From Salisaeta longa DSM 21114 (GTDB lineage: Bacteria > Bacteroidota > Rhodothermia > Rhodothermales > Salinibacteraceae): DNA of 64,000 nucleotides. The position numbers and the translations under genes were made by a program. Numbering within the stretch: position 1 is the first letter of the stretch; each line of letters begins with the position of its first letter. The stretch is from assembly GCF_000419585.1 (NCBI RefSeq), contig NZ_ATTH01000002.1:31873-95872 (forward strand). The letters are read 5' to 3'. The notes under the pieces are model-generated. The model made no database searches. It saw only the letters and a program-made list of their open reading frames with translations, and was not told the DNA's origin. Shown in pieces: positions 34,183 through 43,200 of this stretch.

Positions 34183-35157
34183 TTATTGCCGCTGGCCGTT
34201 GATGGTGAGGTTTTCAAACATCACGTGCCAGAAGGGCAGCTTCATGCCATTTTTCATCGTGAAGCCGGTGTTTACCGGGCTCTTCTTGAACGACAGATTC
34301 TTCGGATCGGGCATGAAGGGGGCAACCATCAGGTGAAAATGGCGGCGTGTGGGGCCCACGTTCTCGTCGGTCACCAGTTTGTAGTTTTCGCCGCGCACGT
34401 ATTCCGTTAGCATGCCATGCACCAGGCGCGGCTTATCGATTACTTCTCCATTCTTGATCACTTCGCCCATGCCCCAGAACGCAAAGTAGGTGTATTCGCT
34501 GGGCATTTGCGCCGTGCCGATGCGCGTGAAGCCATGCAGGATGTGATTGGTAACGACGCCGCCAAACGTGGGAAACTCCATGCCGTGCGTGGCGAGCATT
34601 TTGCAGCAGCGCACCGCGTAGGTGTTGCCCTGCTTGTCCTTCCATTCCGCCATCATCTGGACCTTGTCGTCGGTTACGGCCGCGTCTGTTGCGGTCGCAT
34701 CCGTGGCCTGCAGCTTCAGCGTACCGCCAGGCATGACGGTGTAGTTGTCACCGAACGGCGACTTTGGCTTCGCTTTGGTGTAGGCCCCGTCGGCTGTGGC
34801 GCGGGCCATGGGCGGTAGGCCGTTTACGCCGGGCGTGCCCGCAAACGAACGCGGCATTTGCGGCGTGCCAAACACGTACATGTCGAGTGTGCGCTGGGCG
34901 GGAAGGGCAACAAAGACACCGCCGCTTGGCTGCTGAATGCCTACCTCGATAGGGCCGCCTAACAAGGTGAAGGGCTCCTTGACGCCCTTGTGCGCCTTCA
35001 CGTAGCCCTTGGCGGGCGCCATCATCTTAAGCCGCGCCATCTTCTCAGCCTTCGATGGCGCTTGGCCGAAGGCAGCCGATGCGCCAAAGAACAGCAAGAC
35101 AAAAGCAGAAAGTAGCAGACGGACGCCGCACATGCGATGCTTCGTTACGTTACACAT
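34183..35157 (-). CDS. Secreted protein of unknown function beside the cupredoxin
   Basis: A 324-residue exported protein that I cannot assign to a family. A signal peptide is clear (MCGVRLLLSAFVLLFFGASA, cleavage near FGQ). The mature part is polar, with PGGTLKLQATDATATDA, a cysteine pair in YAVRCCKMLATHGMEFP, and HFHLMVAPFMPDPKNLSF near the end; the CC and the histidines could bind copper or heme. A lysine-rich N-terminal helix follows the signal. Start at ATG 35157 or 35133 (the second gives the bare signal peptide). It shares orientation with the cupredoxin (68 nt). A role in an electron-transfer or copper pathway is a guess from the neighbourhood. Confidence 0.6.
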   Translation of the reverse strand: MCNVTKHRMCGVRLLLSAFVLLFFGASAAFGQAPSKAEKMARLKMMAPAKGYVKAHKGVKEPFTLLGGPIEVGIQQPSGGVFVALPAQRTLDMYVFGTPQMPRSFAGTPGVNGLPPMARATADGAYTKAKPKSPFGDNYTVMPGGTLKLQATDATATDAAVTDDKVQMMAEWKDKQGNTYAVRCCKMLATHGMEFPTFGGVVTNHILHGFTRIGTAQMPSEYTYFAFWGMGEVIKNGEVIDKPRLVHGMLTEYVRGENYKLVTDENVGPTRRHFHLMVAPFMPDPKNLSFKKSPVNTGFTMKNGMKLPFWHVMFENLTINGQRQ

Positions 35158-35313
35158 AACCAAAAGGGATCGGTTGAATGGAGCGAGGAATGACGACAGG
35201 CCCGCCGTTTGCGTAGCGTGCCTGCCAGACGTGCCCTTTGGTATGTGATGCTCGGAAACCGTTACATGCCTGACAAAAAACTGTGTGTGGTGTCGGCTGA
35301 TGGTCCAGAGGGC

Positions 35314-36039
35314 CTACCGGTACTCCGGGTTTTCGTGATCGAAGCGCGCGCCCGCATCCCACGCCGCGCGCTGGTTGCCGTGGGCCGGAAAGCCGCCCGC
35401 ATCGCGCAGCATCCGGGCAAGGTGCATCAGGTTCCAGGTCATGAACGTGGTGTTGCGCTTCGTAAAGTCGTTGTCGAAGCCCACAGGGCCGTCGGGGCCT
35501 TCGTCGCCGTAGCTGGGGCCAGGGCCCGCGGCGCCAATCCATCCGGCATCGGCCTGCGGCGGAATGCTGTAGCCCAGGTGCTGCAGCGAGTACAGAATAT
35601 TCATGGCGCAGTGCTTAATGCCGTCCTCGTTGCCCGTCACGATGCAGCCGGCGGTTTTGCCGTAGTAGGCGTACTGCCCGGCTGCATTCAGATTGCCCGA
35701 TTCGCCGTAGAGGCGCTCGATGACGCGCGCACACACCGATGATTTATCGCCCAGCCAGATAGGCGTACCCAGAATCAAAATATCGGCCACCTGCACCTTT
35801 TCGTAGAGCGCAGGCCAGGCATCTTCATCCCATCCGTGCTTCGTCATGTCGTGGTACACCCCGTTGGCAATGGGATGGTCGACGGCGCGCACAATCTCAA
35901 CGTCCACCCCGTGCTTCTGCATGATGGTCTTGGGAACGTCGAGCAGCGTGCGGGTGTGCGACCTGCGCGGCGATTTTTTGAGGGTGCAGTTGATGAACAG
36001 GGCCGAGAGGTCCGAAAAATCGTGGGAGGGTTCGCTCAT
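35314..36039 (-). CDS. Flavodoxin-like NADPH-dependent FMN reductase family protein
   Basis: A 241-residue flavoprotein. The first strand and phosphate loop read ALFINCTLKKSPRRSHT, followed by VEIVRAVDHPIANGVYHDMT. VADILILGTPIWLGDKSS is the typical FMN-proximal segment, and GKTAGCIVTGNEDGIKHC the third. The C-terminus is extended relative to classical NAD(P)H:FMN reductases and has a conserved-looking WNLMHLARML. It probably reduces quinones, azo or nitro compounds; the substrate is unknown. It sits alone on its strand, 62 nt from the AhpD-like gene upstream, and may be part of the same oxidative-stress-related transcript. Confidence 0.8.
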   Translation of the reverse strand: MSEPSHDFSDLSALFINCTLKKSPRRSHTRTLLDVPKTIMQKHGVDVEIVRAVDHPIANGVYHDMTKHGWDEDAWPALYEKVQVADILILGTPIWLGDKSSVCARVIERLYGESGNLNAAGQYAYYGKTAGCIVTGNEDGIKHCAMNILYSLQHLGYSIPPQADAGWIGAAGPGPSYGDEGPDGPVGFDNDFTKRNTTFMTWNLMHLARMLRDAGGFPAHGNQRAAWDAGARFDHENPEYR

Positions 36040-36100
36040 GTGGAGGATTAAACAGTTGTAGTTGATGAAAGCAATGGGACAGCGTGGGCCAAGCGGCTTC

Positions 36101-36661
36101 TCAGTAGTCGTAGCCGTCCACTTCTTCAGCGTCGGCCGATACGCCCAGGCCCAGGGCGATGCGATTTACAAAGTTGAAGTAGCTGGCCACCAGGTTAATG
36201 TCTAGAATTGCCGCATCAGACAAACCGGCGCGGCGCAGGGCATCCACGTGCTCTTCGGTCATCGACTGCGGGGCCCGCGTAAGGCGCCGCACGTAATCGA
36301 TAAGGGCGCGCTGTTTGGCCCCTACCCGGGCCGCGGCGAGGTCGCCGGCAAGCACCGCGTCGATGCGGGCATCGTCTTTCCAGTAGGCCCTCAGGGCGGC
36401 GCGGTGGTGCGCCACACAGTAGGGGCAGTCGTTTACGTCCGACACCACCACGGCAATCAGCTCGCGCGTGGCCCGCGACAGATCCGACCGGCTAAACAGC
36501 AGCTCCAGGTACAGATCCATGTGTGCACGCATCGCCTTCGGATGCAGGCTGTGCACCCGCATGATATTTGAGAGATTGCCGCGCTGATCGGCAATTTCAT
36601 CGTAGATGGCAGCCAGCGGGCCGTCGGCATCCGCTTCGTCAATGATGTCAATCCAGGCCAT
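36101..36661 (-). CDS. AhpD-like carboxymuconolactone decarboxylase family (peroxidase-related) protein
   Basis: A 186-residue alkylhydroperoxidase-type protein. The family signature is VVVSDVNDCPYCVAHHRAAL: the redox CxxC, the following histidine, and the helix. The first segment MAWIDIIDEADADGPLAAIYD and the loop LSNIMRVHSLHPKAMRAHMD are typical of the uncharacterised peroxidase-related branch, which is longer than AhpD itself. It is expected to reduce peroxides using its cysteine pair. The start is MAWID; a longer frame upstream overlaps the next gene. The gene follows DUF3179 by 13 nt and precedes the flavodoxin-like reductase, a probable operon. Confidence 0.85.
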   Translation of the reverse strand: MAWIDIIDEADADGPLAAIYDEIADQRGNLSNIMRVHSLHPKAMRAHMDLYLELLFSRSDLSRATRELIAVVVSDVNDCPYCVAHHRAALRAYWKDDARIDAVLAGDLAAARVGAKQRALIDYVRRLTRAPQSMTEEHVDALRRAGLSDAAILDINLVASYFNFVNRIALGLGVSADAEEVDGYDY

Positions 36662-36674
36662 AGGTACGGGTACG

Positions 36675-37841
36675 TCAAGAGGAAGAGGCGAAGGCGTGAA
36701 GGGCCGTGTTCGGGTGAAACACGGACCATGCAAACCAAAAAATGAACTGATGCGGCACAGTGTCAAGAGTGGTACCGGCCAGCGGCCCGCTTGTGGCACG
36801 GCCGGTGACGCGCCAGGTAGAGCCGGTCTGCCGGTCGGTAAACGTGCCGTCGGCGTTTGCGGTAAACGTCAAGTGCTGCCCGTTAACGACCGGCCGAAAG
36901 ACGCCGGCGGTGCCTACGTCGCGGCTGTTTCGGATGCGGCGCTCGTCTAAGGCCGAGGCGGTGCCGGGGCTCCACAGCACCACCAGCGGCGTGCCGCCCA
37001 GCGTGTCGTGCACCACGCGAGCGGTACGTAAGCCCTTCAGGGGATAGGCCCGCGCCGCAGTGCCTCGGCGCACGCCCACCACGCGCTGCATGGGCAAGAG
37101 GCGGTCATCGGTGGGGCCGTTGTAGGCAAACGGCCGCTGCGACATGGTGTCGTAGCCCACGTACGGATTCTGGCCATACGGCCGGTTGTGGCCGGTTTGG
37201 CGCGATAGCACGCGGCCTTCGAGGTGGGCCTGCCGAAAGGTGCGCCAGGCCACGATCTGCGACGGCACGCGCGGGAGTGTTCGGCCCGTGAGGGCGCCCA
37301 CGATGGCCGTACCGTTGAACTGCTGCCACCACGACTCGGTCTGGCGATCCCACATGATCAGATCGCTGTGGCGCAGGTTGCCCGTGGTGCCAAAGGTGAG
37401 GCGTTCGCCCGCAACCACCGGACGCTTAAACGCGAGCGCCGTGTAGCACAGCGGGCAGAACGTAACCACAACCGGCACCCCGCCCACGGTGGTGTTCACC
37501 ACCTCGTGCCAGATGAGCACCTGCAGCGGAAAGGCATATGCGGCGCCATTCAGCGTTACGCGGATCACCGGCTCGTGGCCCGCGAGCCACGCATCGGCCG
37601 CCGCAGTTGACACGTACACCGGGTCGTCGATGGGCGGGATGCCGTCGCGCGGCACGCCCCCCGACTGAATTTCGTCGTACGGTACGCTGTGCTTGCAAAA
37701 GTTGGTATCCCAGCCGCGCGTGCTGAAGGCCACCGACGAGGCGTCGATGCACGACGAGGCATCCTGCGCGACGCTGGGCGACACGCCGGCCGTCAGGGCA
37801 ACGAGGAGGCTCCCACAAAGAACCAATCGAAGGAGGGGCAT
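36675..37841 (-). CDS. DUF3179 domain secreted protein
   Basis: A 388-residue exported protein of the DUF3179 family. The signal peptide is MPLLRLVLCGSLLVALTAG, with cleavage near SVAQ. Family motifs: GVPRDGIPPIDDPVY, PLQVLIWHEVVNTTVGGVPV, TFCPLCYTALAF (a CxxC pair), LIMWDRQTESWWQQF, and at the end FIFWFAWSVFHPNTALH. DUF3179 proteins are widespread in halophiles and Bacteroidota with no fixed function; the CPLC and HPNT motifs suggest metal or heme binding. The start chosen gives the shortest clean signal peptide; ATG codons at 37889 and 37964 are in frame. It heads the DUF3179-AhpD-flavodoxin run on the minus strand. Confidence 0.85.
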   Translation of the reverse strand: MPLLRLVLCGSLLVALTAGVSPSVAQDASSCIDASSVAFSTRGWDTNFCKHSVPYDEIQSGGVPRDGIPPIDDPVYVSTAAADAWLAGHEPVIRVTLNGAAYAFPLQVLIWHEVVNTTVGGVPVVVTFCPLCYTALAFKRPVVAGERLTFGTTGNLRHSDLIMWDRQTESWWQQFNGTAIVGALTGRTLPRVPSQIVAWRTFRQAHLEGRVLSRQTGHNRPYGQNPYVGYDTMSQRPFAYNGPTDDRLLPMQRVVGVRRGTAARAYPLKGLRTARVVHDTLGGTPLVVLWSPGTASALDERRIRNSRDVGTAGVFRPVVNGQHLTFTANADGTFTDRQTGSTWRVTGRATSGPLAGTTLDTVPHQFIFWFAWSVFHPNTALHAFASSS

Positions 37842-37993
37842 GGCAACGGCGGGCGTCGACGATGGAAAAGACAGCGACCGAAACAGCATCTTGTACGTGT
37901 GCGGCAGGAGGCCGGCGTTACGTGCAACCCGGCGCCCCGCCTTCCCATAAGACCTAATGCCCACGTGCGTCCTTCATCGCTGCTTGATGCGTT

Positions 37994-38491
37994 ATGCCTA
38001 TACCCGCGACGGATGTGCAGGCCCGCTGGCAGGCGTTAACCGACGATCCGCTCTTGCGCGACCTGCCGTACAAAGTTGAAACCAACGCCGCCGATCAGCT
38101 GGTTTTGAGCCCGCATTCCAACCGTCATTCGCTCCAGCAAGCCGCCATCCAGGAGGTGCTCCGCACGCATGCGCCCCCCGGAACGGTCGCGCCGGAGTTT
38201 GCGCTGGCTACGCCGGAAGGCGTGAAGGTGCCCGATGTGGTGTGGATGAGTGACGCGCGCCGGTCGGCGATGGAAGCCACGGGCGACCCCTCGACGCTCG
38301 CGCCGGAGATCTGCGTGGAGGTGCTGAGCGCAGCGAATACGGCGGCGGGGATGGCCGCGAAGCGCGCGCTCTACCGCGCGGCGGGCGCGGAAGAGGTGTG
38401 GCTGGTCGCCGCGGACGGCACCATCCGCTTCTATGCTGAGGAGGCGCTGGAGGCCTCCGCCCTCGTGCCCGCGGCCCCGCATCAGCTCTGA
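37994..38491 (+). CDS. Uma2 family putative endonuclease (PD-(D/E)XK fold)
   Basis: A 165-residue protein of the Uma2 (DUF820) family. The core motifs are HSNRHSLQQAAIQEVL, VKVPDVVWMS (active-site aspartate strand), PEICVEVLSAANTA (glutamate strand) and KRALYRAAGAEEVWLV. The usual lysine-containing [EQ]xK is recognisable as the conserved KRALY helix beginning. Uma2 proteins are restriction-endonuclease-like and abundant in cyanobacteria and other multi-copy lineages; their biological role is not established. It is a single gene here, divergent from DUF3179, with a small MITE-like element behind it. Confidence 0.85.
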   Translation: MPIPATDVQARWQALTDDPLLRDLPYKVETNAADQLVLSPHSNRHSLQQAAIQEVLRTHAPPGTVAPEFALATPEGVKVPDVVWMSDARRSAMEATGDPSTLAPEICVEVLSAANTAAGMAAKRALYRAAGAEEVWLVAADGTIRFYAEEALEASALVPAAPHQL

Positions 38492-38564
38492 CGTACCGAA
38501 CGACACGGCCTGGCAGCTGAAAACGTTACAATTTGATGACCAGGGATTCGGTATGCTCCGCTAG

Positions 38565-38622
38565 GCTGTGCTTGAAAAACCAACGTGAGCGCGAGCCCGC
38601 GAGGGGATTTCAAACACAGTCT
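38565..38622. mobile_element. 58-bp MITE-like element with terminal inverted repeats
   Basis: GGCTGTGCTTGAAAA (38565-38579) on the left and ATTTCAAACACAGTC (38608-38622) on the right are inverted repeats (about 12 of 14 matching), and both ends are flanked by TA (38563-38564, 38623-38624). The layout of a TA-duplicated non-coding element points to IS630/Tc1 or IS5-type transposase mobilisation. No transposase gene is in the window. It lies just before the HTCS gene. Confidence 0.5.
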
Positions 38623-38713
38623 AAGCAAGCCCTTTCTTGTCCAATGGTTGCCGTTGCGGCGGCGCAGGCCGTACGTTCTGCACAGCATGCTACGGCGCCC
38701 GCCTCACGGAGCG

Positions 38714-41700
38714 ATGCGCACCACAGCATTCCTCAGCGGCACCGGCTGTAGCGTCCATTGCCTTGGGTGGTGGATGGTTGTGTGGCTGTGGGCGGGTGTG
38801 CCGGTACAGGGGGGCGTGCCGCCCGGGCCGCTCGCCGTGGTCGTCATCCACGCGCTTCCAACCGACACGTCGCGCAGCACCGACCGGTACGTCTCCTTCC
38901 GCGTGCGGCGGTGGACGCTCAATGAAGGCTTGCCGACGCCCCTAAAAGCGGTCGCCCAAACGCCCGATGGCTACCTGTGGATCACGACGTTCGACGGCCT
39001 GGTGCGCTTCGATGGCGTCCGGTTTACGCGGTATACGACCGATACCACGCCGGTTTTTCGCAGCCACGACCTCCTTGGGCTGTACGTAACCCACGACGGC
39101 GCGCTCTGGACCGGCGGCCGCGACGGGTGGGTCTACCGCCTGCGCGAGGGCACGTGGACGGCGTACGACCTAAGCGACATCCTGCACGGCCACTGGGTGC
39201 AGGCATTTGCCGAGGAGGCGGATGGCACGCTGTGGATGGCAAGTACCGGCCCGGTCGTCGCTCGCTTCGATGGCACGTCGTGGACGCACGTCTCGCAGCC
39301 AATCCGCGACGTGTGGACGCCGCTCGTGGCCGATGCCGATGGTACGATATGGACGCTCCTCGCCGCCGAGGATGCGCCCGGTCGTCCCGAGACGCTCATC
39401 AGTGCGGGTGTGGTGGCGCGGTGGAACGGGCAGCGATTTGTGCCGGTGCCGGATGAGCGCTGGCAGGGCTTCGTTGCGACGCAGCACGGGCCGCTCTTTC
39501 ATTCCGTGGAGGATTTGGCCGCCGCTCGGTCTGGCGAGCGCGTCCGCGTCGTGCTCACCCGTGCCGATGGCACCGTGCGCGGGTGGTTCTGGTCGAACGG
39601 CGCGTCCGCCATTGCGCGCCTCGTCGACCGCGTCGGGCGCGTGTGGGTACAGCGCATGAAAGACGGCGTGCTCAGCGTAATCACCATCGAACGCGACGGC
39701 GTGGAGCTGGGACGCATCGAGCCGGCAGGGGGCACCTGGGTCGAGCAGGTCTTCGAAGATCGGCAGGGCAACGTGTGGCTCCATTCACGCAGCTCGGGCC
39801 TCATCCAGGTCACCGAAGAACCGTTCCGGCGGTTCAGCACGGCTGACGGCCTTCCTCGGTTTGCGCTTCGTGCCGTGCAAGGCCCGGACGGCGCAATCCT
39901 CGTCAGCAGCGAGTGGGGCGTGAAGGGGCCCAACCTGACCGTCATCCAGGACGGAAACATCACCCCGCAGACGGTCCGGCTGCCGTCTGCGCCGCCGGGA
40001 TTGCGCGCCGATATGAGCGACGACGGCCGCGTCCAACTGGGCCACGTCGTCGCCGATGCCCAGGGGCACCGCTGGGCGCTTGTGGGCCGCCACCTGCTGC
40101 GGCTGGACGCAGGAACGGCCCGCATCGCGTGGTCGACACGCGGCGCTAACCTGTGGGCGCTTCACACCGATCCGGCGGATGCCGATGCCCTTTGGCTGGG
40201 GGATGTGGCTGGGGGCGTGTACCGCTACGACCGTCGCCGAGATACGGTCACGGACTCCATGCAGGCCACCGGACGCGTGTACCAGATTCATCGCGGGCCG
40301 CGCGGACGGCTCTGGGTGGGCACCGAAGACGGCCTCTGGATTCGTGAGGCAACAGGCGCACTCGTCCGCCCGGCGGATGATGCGGGGGCGGGCCACGCCG
40401 TGCGCGACCTGATGAACGGGCCCGAGGGCGCGCTGTGGGTGGCCACCGCGGGCGGCGGACTCATTCGTCTGCGTGAGGGCACCGTGCAGGCGCTGCGCAC
40501 CGACGATGGGCTCCCCGCCAACCACCTCTCGGCCGTCGTGCTAGATGCCCTCGGGTTCTTCTGGCTGAGTGGGCGACAAGCGCTCTATCGGGCCTCGTAC
40601 GACGACGTGAACGCGGTGCTGGACGGGCGGCGCGGCCGCGTGGCCGTCGTGGAGCTGCTCCCGTCGGCCGGCCATCTGGGATCGAGCAACAAGCTGGTCG
40701 AGGTCGCGCATGCCCGCGATGGGAGCCTCTGGTTCCCGTCGTTCAGCGGGGTTACCCGCGTCGATCCAGCGTTTTACGCGCAGCAGTATGCCGAGCCGCT
40801 TCCGGTATACATCGAGGCGCTGGAGACCGCACAGGGCACCGCCCCGGCCCTTACCGGCGGCCTGCAGCTTCCCACGGGCGAGCGAACGCTCATCATCCAA
40901 TACACCGCCCCGGACCTGCGGGCGCCGTCGCTCGTCCGTTTCCGCACGCGCCTGGACGGCCGCGATGCCGGCTGGGTGAACCAGGGCGCGGCCCGTGCGG
41001 TGGCGTACGGCGGGCTGCCGCCAGGGGACTATACGTTCCACCTCCAGGCCATGAACGCAGGCGGCGTGTGGCAATCCGCAGGGCCCACCCTCGCTTTCAC
41101 TGTGCCGCACCGGTTTACCGAGACGTGGTGGTTTGCGGGGCTGTGCGCGTTGGGCCTCTTGGGCATTGGGGTCGTTGCGTATCGCATTCGCATCCGCACG
41201 CTGAAGAGCCGTCAGCGCATGCTAAACGCACTCGTGGACGAGCGGACGCAGCAGCTCCAGGCCGAAAAAGAGACGGTCCTGGCCCAGGCCGACGCGCTCC
41301 GGTCGCTCGACAACGCGAAGACGCGCGTGTTTGCCAACATCTCGCACGAGTTCCGCACGCCGCTGACCCTCACCCTCGGCCCGCTCGATGACCTGCGGGA
41401 CGGGCTCTACGGGGCGCTTCCCGGTCCCGTCAGCGAGCAGGTGGAGATGGCCCGCCGCAACGCCAGTCGGGTGCTCGACCTCGTCAACCAGCTGCTTGAT
41501 GTGGCGCGCCTCGAAGCAGGACAGGTGCAACTGCAGGCGCGCCCGGTCGACATTGAGGCATTCGTCGAGGCGGCGGTGCAGGCATTCATGCCGCTGGCCG
41601 AGCAGAATGCCATCACCCTATCGGTGCAGCCGCTCACGACCGACGCTTCCGCTGGCCCCGCCGTGTGGGCCCATCCGGAGCAGCTTCAGACCATCCTGAG

Positions 41701-42958
41701 CAACGTGCTATCGAACGCCCTGAAGTTCACGCCCGAGGGTGGAAACGTGCGCGTTACTGTGGCGCGGGGCGCGGATGACGTGCGCGTGACAATCCGTGAC
41801 AACGGCCCCGGCATCTCCGCTACGGACCTGCCACACGTGTTCGACCGGTTCTACCGCACCGAAACCGATAGCGCACACGGGCCGGCGGGCTCCGGGGTTG
41901 GACTGGCGCTCACCAAAGAGCTGGTCGACCTGCACCGGGGCACGCTCATGGTGGAAAGCGAGGAAGGGTTCGGGAGCCAGTTTACGCTGATGCTACGGCG
42001 TGGGCACGATCACCTCCGGCCGGATGAGATGATAGACGGCGGGACGCCGCCCGACCTGCTTCCCGAAGAAGCCCCCGCGGTGCTCTTTTCTGGGATGGAC
42101 ACCCGCAGGGCCGAGGACTCCGACGTGCGATCGCCTAGCCGCGCGGAACCATCGCCTGCGGACCCAACAGGCGCAGCAGCCGAGGCCGCCGACCGAACCA
42201 CCGTTTTGCTCGTCGAGGACAGCGCCGAGGTTCGCACGTACATTCGGTTGCACCTGGCAAAAGAGTATCGGGTTCTCGAAGCCGTCAATGGCCGAGACGG
42301 CCTGGAGCAGGCGCGCACCCATCTCCCCGATCTGGTACTTTCCGATCTGATGATGCCCGAAATGGACGGTCTGGAACTCTGCCAGGCGCTCAAAGAGACG
42401 CGCGCAACGGATTTCATTCCGGTCATTTTGCTCACCGCACGCGCCGAGATGTACGACCGGATCGATGCGCTGCAAGAAGGCGTGGACGACTACATGACGA
42501 AGCCATTCGACGTCGATGAGCTCAAGGCACGCATCAGCAACCTGATACGGTCGCGCCGGCAGCTCCGCGAGCGGTTTCGTGATGCCCCGGTGTCGCTCCA
42601 TGCAGAAGAGGTGGAGGCGTCCTCCGTAGACCGCACGTTTCTTGAGTTGGTGCGTGCCACAATTGAGGCCCACCTCGCCGACGAGGACTTCACCGTCGAT
42701 CAACTGGCTGGCGCTGTAGGGATCAGCCGGGTGCACCTGTATCGTCGCCTGCAGCAGACGCTCGGCGAATCGCCGTCCGCGCTGATCCGCACCTTCCGCC
42801 TGGAGCGCGCGGCCCAGCTTCTGGCCCAACAGGCCGGTTCGGTAAGCGAAGTTGCATACGGCGTGGGCTTCAAGAGCGTCTCTCACTTTTCGCGGGTCTT
42901 CCGCAAGCAGTACGGCCACGTCCCCTCCGAGCACCCGGTGGACACGCCCCCCGAGTAA
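38714..42958 (+). CDS. Hybrid two-component system (HTCS) regulator
   Basis: A 1,414-residue one-protein signalling system. After a signal segment (residues 1-35) comes a periplasmic sensor of two-component regulator propeller repeats (residues ~55-720, e.g. VAQTPDGYLWITTFDGLVRF) and a Y_Y_Y domain (~722-795). A TM helix follows (~804-826, WWFAGLCALGLLGIGVVAY), then a coiled linker, HisKA with FANISHEFRTPLTLTLGPL (phosphoacceptor histidine near 877), an HATPase with N and G boxes (VTIRDNGPGIS, GSGVGLALTKELV), a receiver (~1165-1290, Asp 1211 in DLVLSDLMMPEMDG), and a C-terminal AraC-type helix-turn-helix (~1310-1414). It should sense an extracellular ligand, often a glycan, and drive nearby genes. 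An upstream GTG at 38585 lies inside the MITE and is rejected as start. Confidence 0.93.
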   Translation: MRTTAFLSGTGCSVHCLGWWMVVWLWAGVPVQGGVPPGPLAVVVIHALPTDTSRSTDRYVSFRVRRWTLNEGLPTPLKAVAQTPDGYLWITTFDGLVRFDGVRFTRYTTDTTPVFRSHDLLGLYVTHDGALWTGGRDGWVYRLREGTWTAYDLSDILHGHWVQAFAEEADGTLWMASTGPVVARFDGTSWTHVSQPIRDVWTPLVADADGTIWTLLAAEDAPGRPETLISAGVVARWNGQRFVPVPDERWQGFVATQHGPLFHSVEDLAAARSGERVRVVLTRADGTVRGWFWSNGASAIARLVDRVGRVWVQRMKDGVLSVITIERDGVELGRIEPAGGTWVEQVFEDRQGNVWLHSRSSGLIQVTEEPFRRFSTADGLPRFALRAVQGPDGAILVSSEWGVKGPNLTVIQDGNITPQTVRLPSAPPGLRADMSDDGRVQLGHVVADAQGHRWALVGRHLLRLDAGTARIAWSTRGANLWALHTDPADADALWLGDVAGGVYRYDRRRDTVTDSMQATGRVYQIHRGPRGRLWVGTEDGLWIREATGALVRPADDAGAGHAVRDLMNGPEGALWVATAGGGLIRLREGTVQALRTDDGLPANHLSAVVLDALGFFWLSGRQALYRASYDDVNAVLDGRRGRVAVVELLPSAGHLGSSNKLVEVAHARDGSLWFPSFSGVTRVDPAFYAQQYAEPLPVYIEALETAQGTAPALTGGLQLPTGERTLIIQYTAPDLRAPSLVRFRTRLDGRDAGWVNQGAARAVAYGGLPPGDYTFHLQAMNAGGVWQSAGPTLAFTVPHRFTETWWFAGLCALGLLGIGVVAYRIRIRTLKSRQRMLNALVDERTQQLQAEKETVLAQADALRSLDNAKTRVFANISHEFRTPLTLTLGPLDDLRDGLYGALPGPVSEQVEMARRNASRVLDLVNQLLDVARLEAGQVQLQARPVDIEAFVEAAVQAFMPLAEQNAITLSVQPLTTDASAGPAVWAHPEQLQTILSNVLSNALKFTPEGGNVRVTVARGADDVRVTIRDNGPGISATDLPHVFDRFYRTETDSAHGPAGSGVGLALTKELVDLHRGTLMVESEEGFGSQFTLMLRRGHDHLRPDEMIDGGTPPDLLPEEAPAVLFSGMDTRRAEDSDVRSPSRAEPSPADPTGAAAEAADRTTVLLVEDSAEVRTYIRLHLAKEYRVLEAVNGRDGLEQARTHLPDLVLSDLMMPEMDGLELCQALKETRATDFIPVILLTARAEMYDRIDALQEGVDDYMTKPFDVDELKARISNLIRSRRQLRERFRDAPVSLHAEEVEASSVDRTFLELVRATIEAHLADEDFTVDQLAGAVGISRVHLYRRLQQTLGESPSALIRTFRLERAAQLLAQQAGSVSEVAYGVGFKSVSHFSRVFRKQYGHVPSEHPVDTPPE

Positions 42959-43023
42959 TGCTTTGTAGCAGCCGTACCGACGAGTGAGCGCGCCTCTTAC
43001 CGTCCGGTTGCCCACCCTGGCTT

Positions 43024-43042
43024 GCTGGTAACAGGTAACGCA
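43024..43042. repeat. Upstream element GCTGGTAACAGGTAACGCA, copy 1
   Basis: The 19-base motif GCTGGTAACAGGTAACGCA differs in one base from GCTGGTAACACGTAACGCA at 43997-44015. Both copies lie 160-180 bp ahead of genes for small secreted proteins (43201 and 44168), and both are followed by further GGTAAC or GTTACC half-sites within 30 bp. A shared regulatory element or a duplicated promoter region is likely. Confidence 0.55.
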
Positions 43043-43153
43043 ACAGCGACGATCGGTAACGTGCATGCTAGGTGAAGAATGCTTCTCTGCCCTACACTGC
43101 GAATGTCGACAGGACGAAAGCCTTCGACGTGGTCGCTCTCTGATCGGCCGCGC

Positions 43154-43185
43154 ACAGTACCTCTCACGTACAGTACCTCTCACGT
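43154..43185. repeat. Perfect 16-bp tandem duplication before a secreted-protein gene
   Basis: ACAGTACCTCTCACGT occurs twice without a gap (43154-43169, 43170-43185), 16 bp before the ATG at 43201. It spans the region where the ribosome-binding site or operator would lie. Confidence 0.7.
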
Positions 43186-43200
43186 AAAGCCTACAGACTC

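Noticed and set aside
38585..38713. GTG start of the HTCS gene at 38585
   Set aside because: The first codons lie inside the MITE-like element and the sequence up to 38713 is arginine-rich; the ATG at 38714 gives a normal signal segment.
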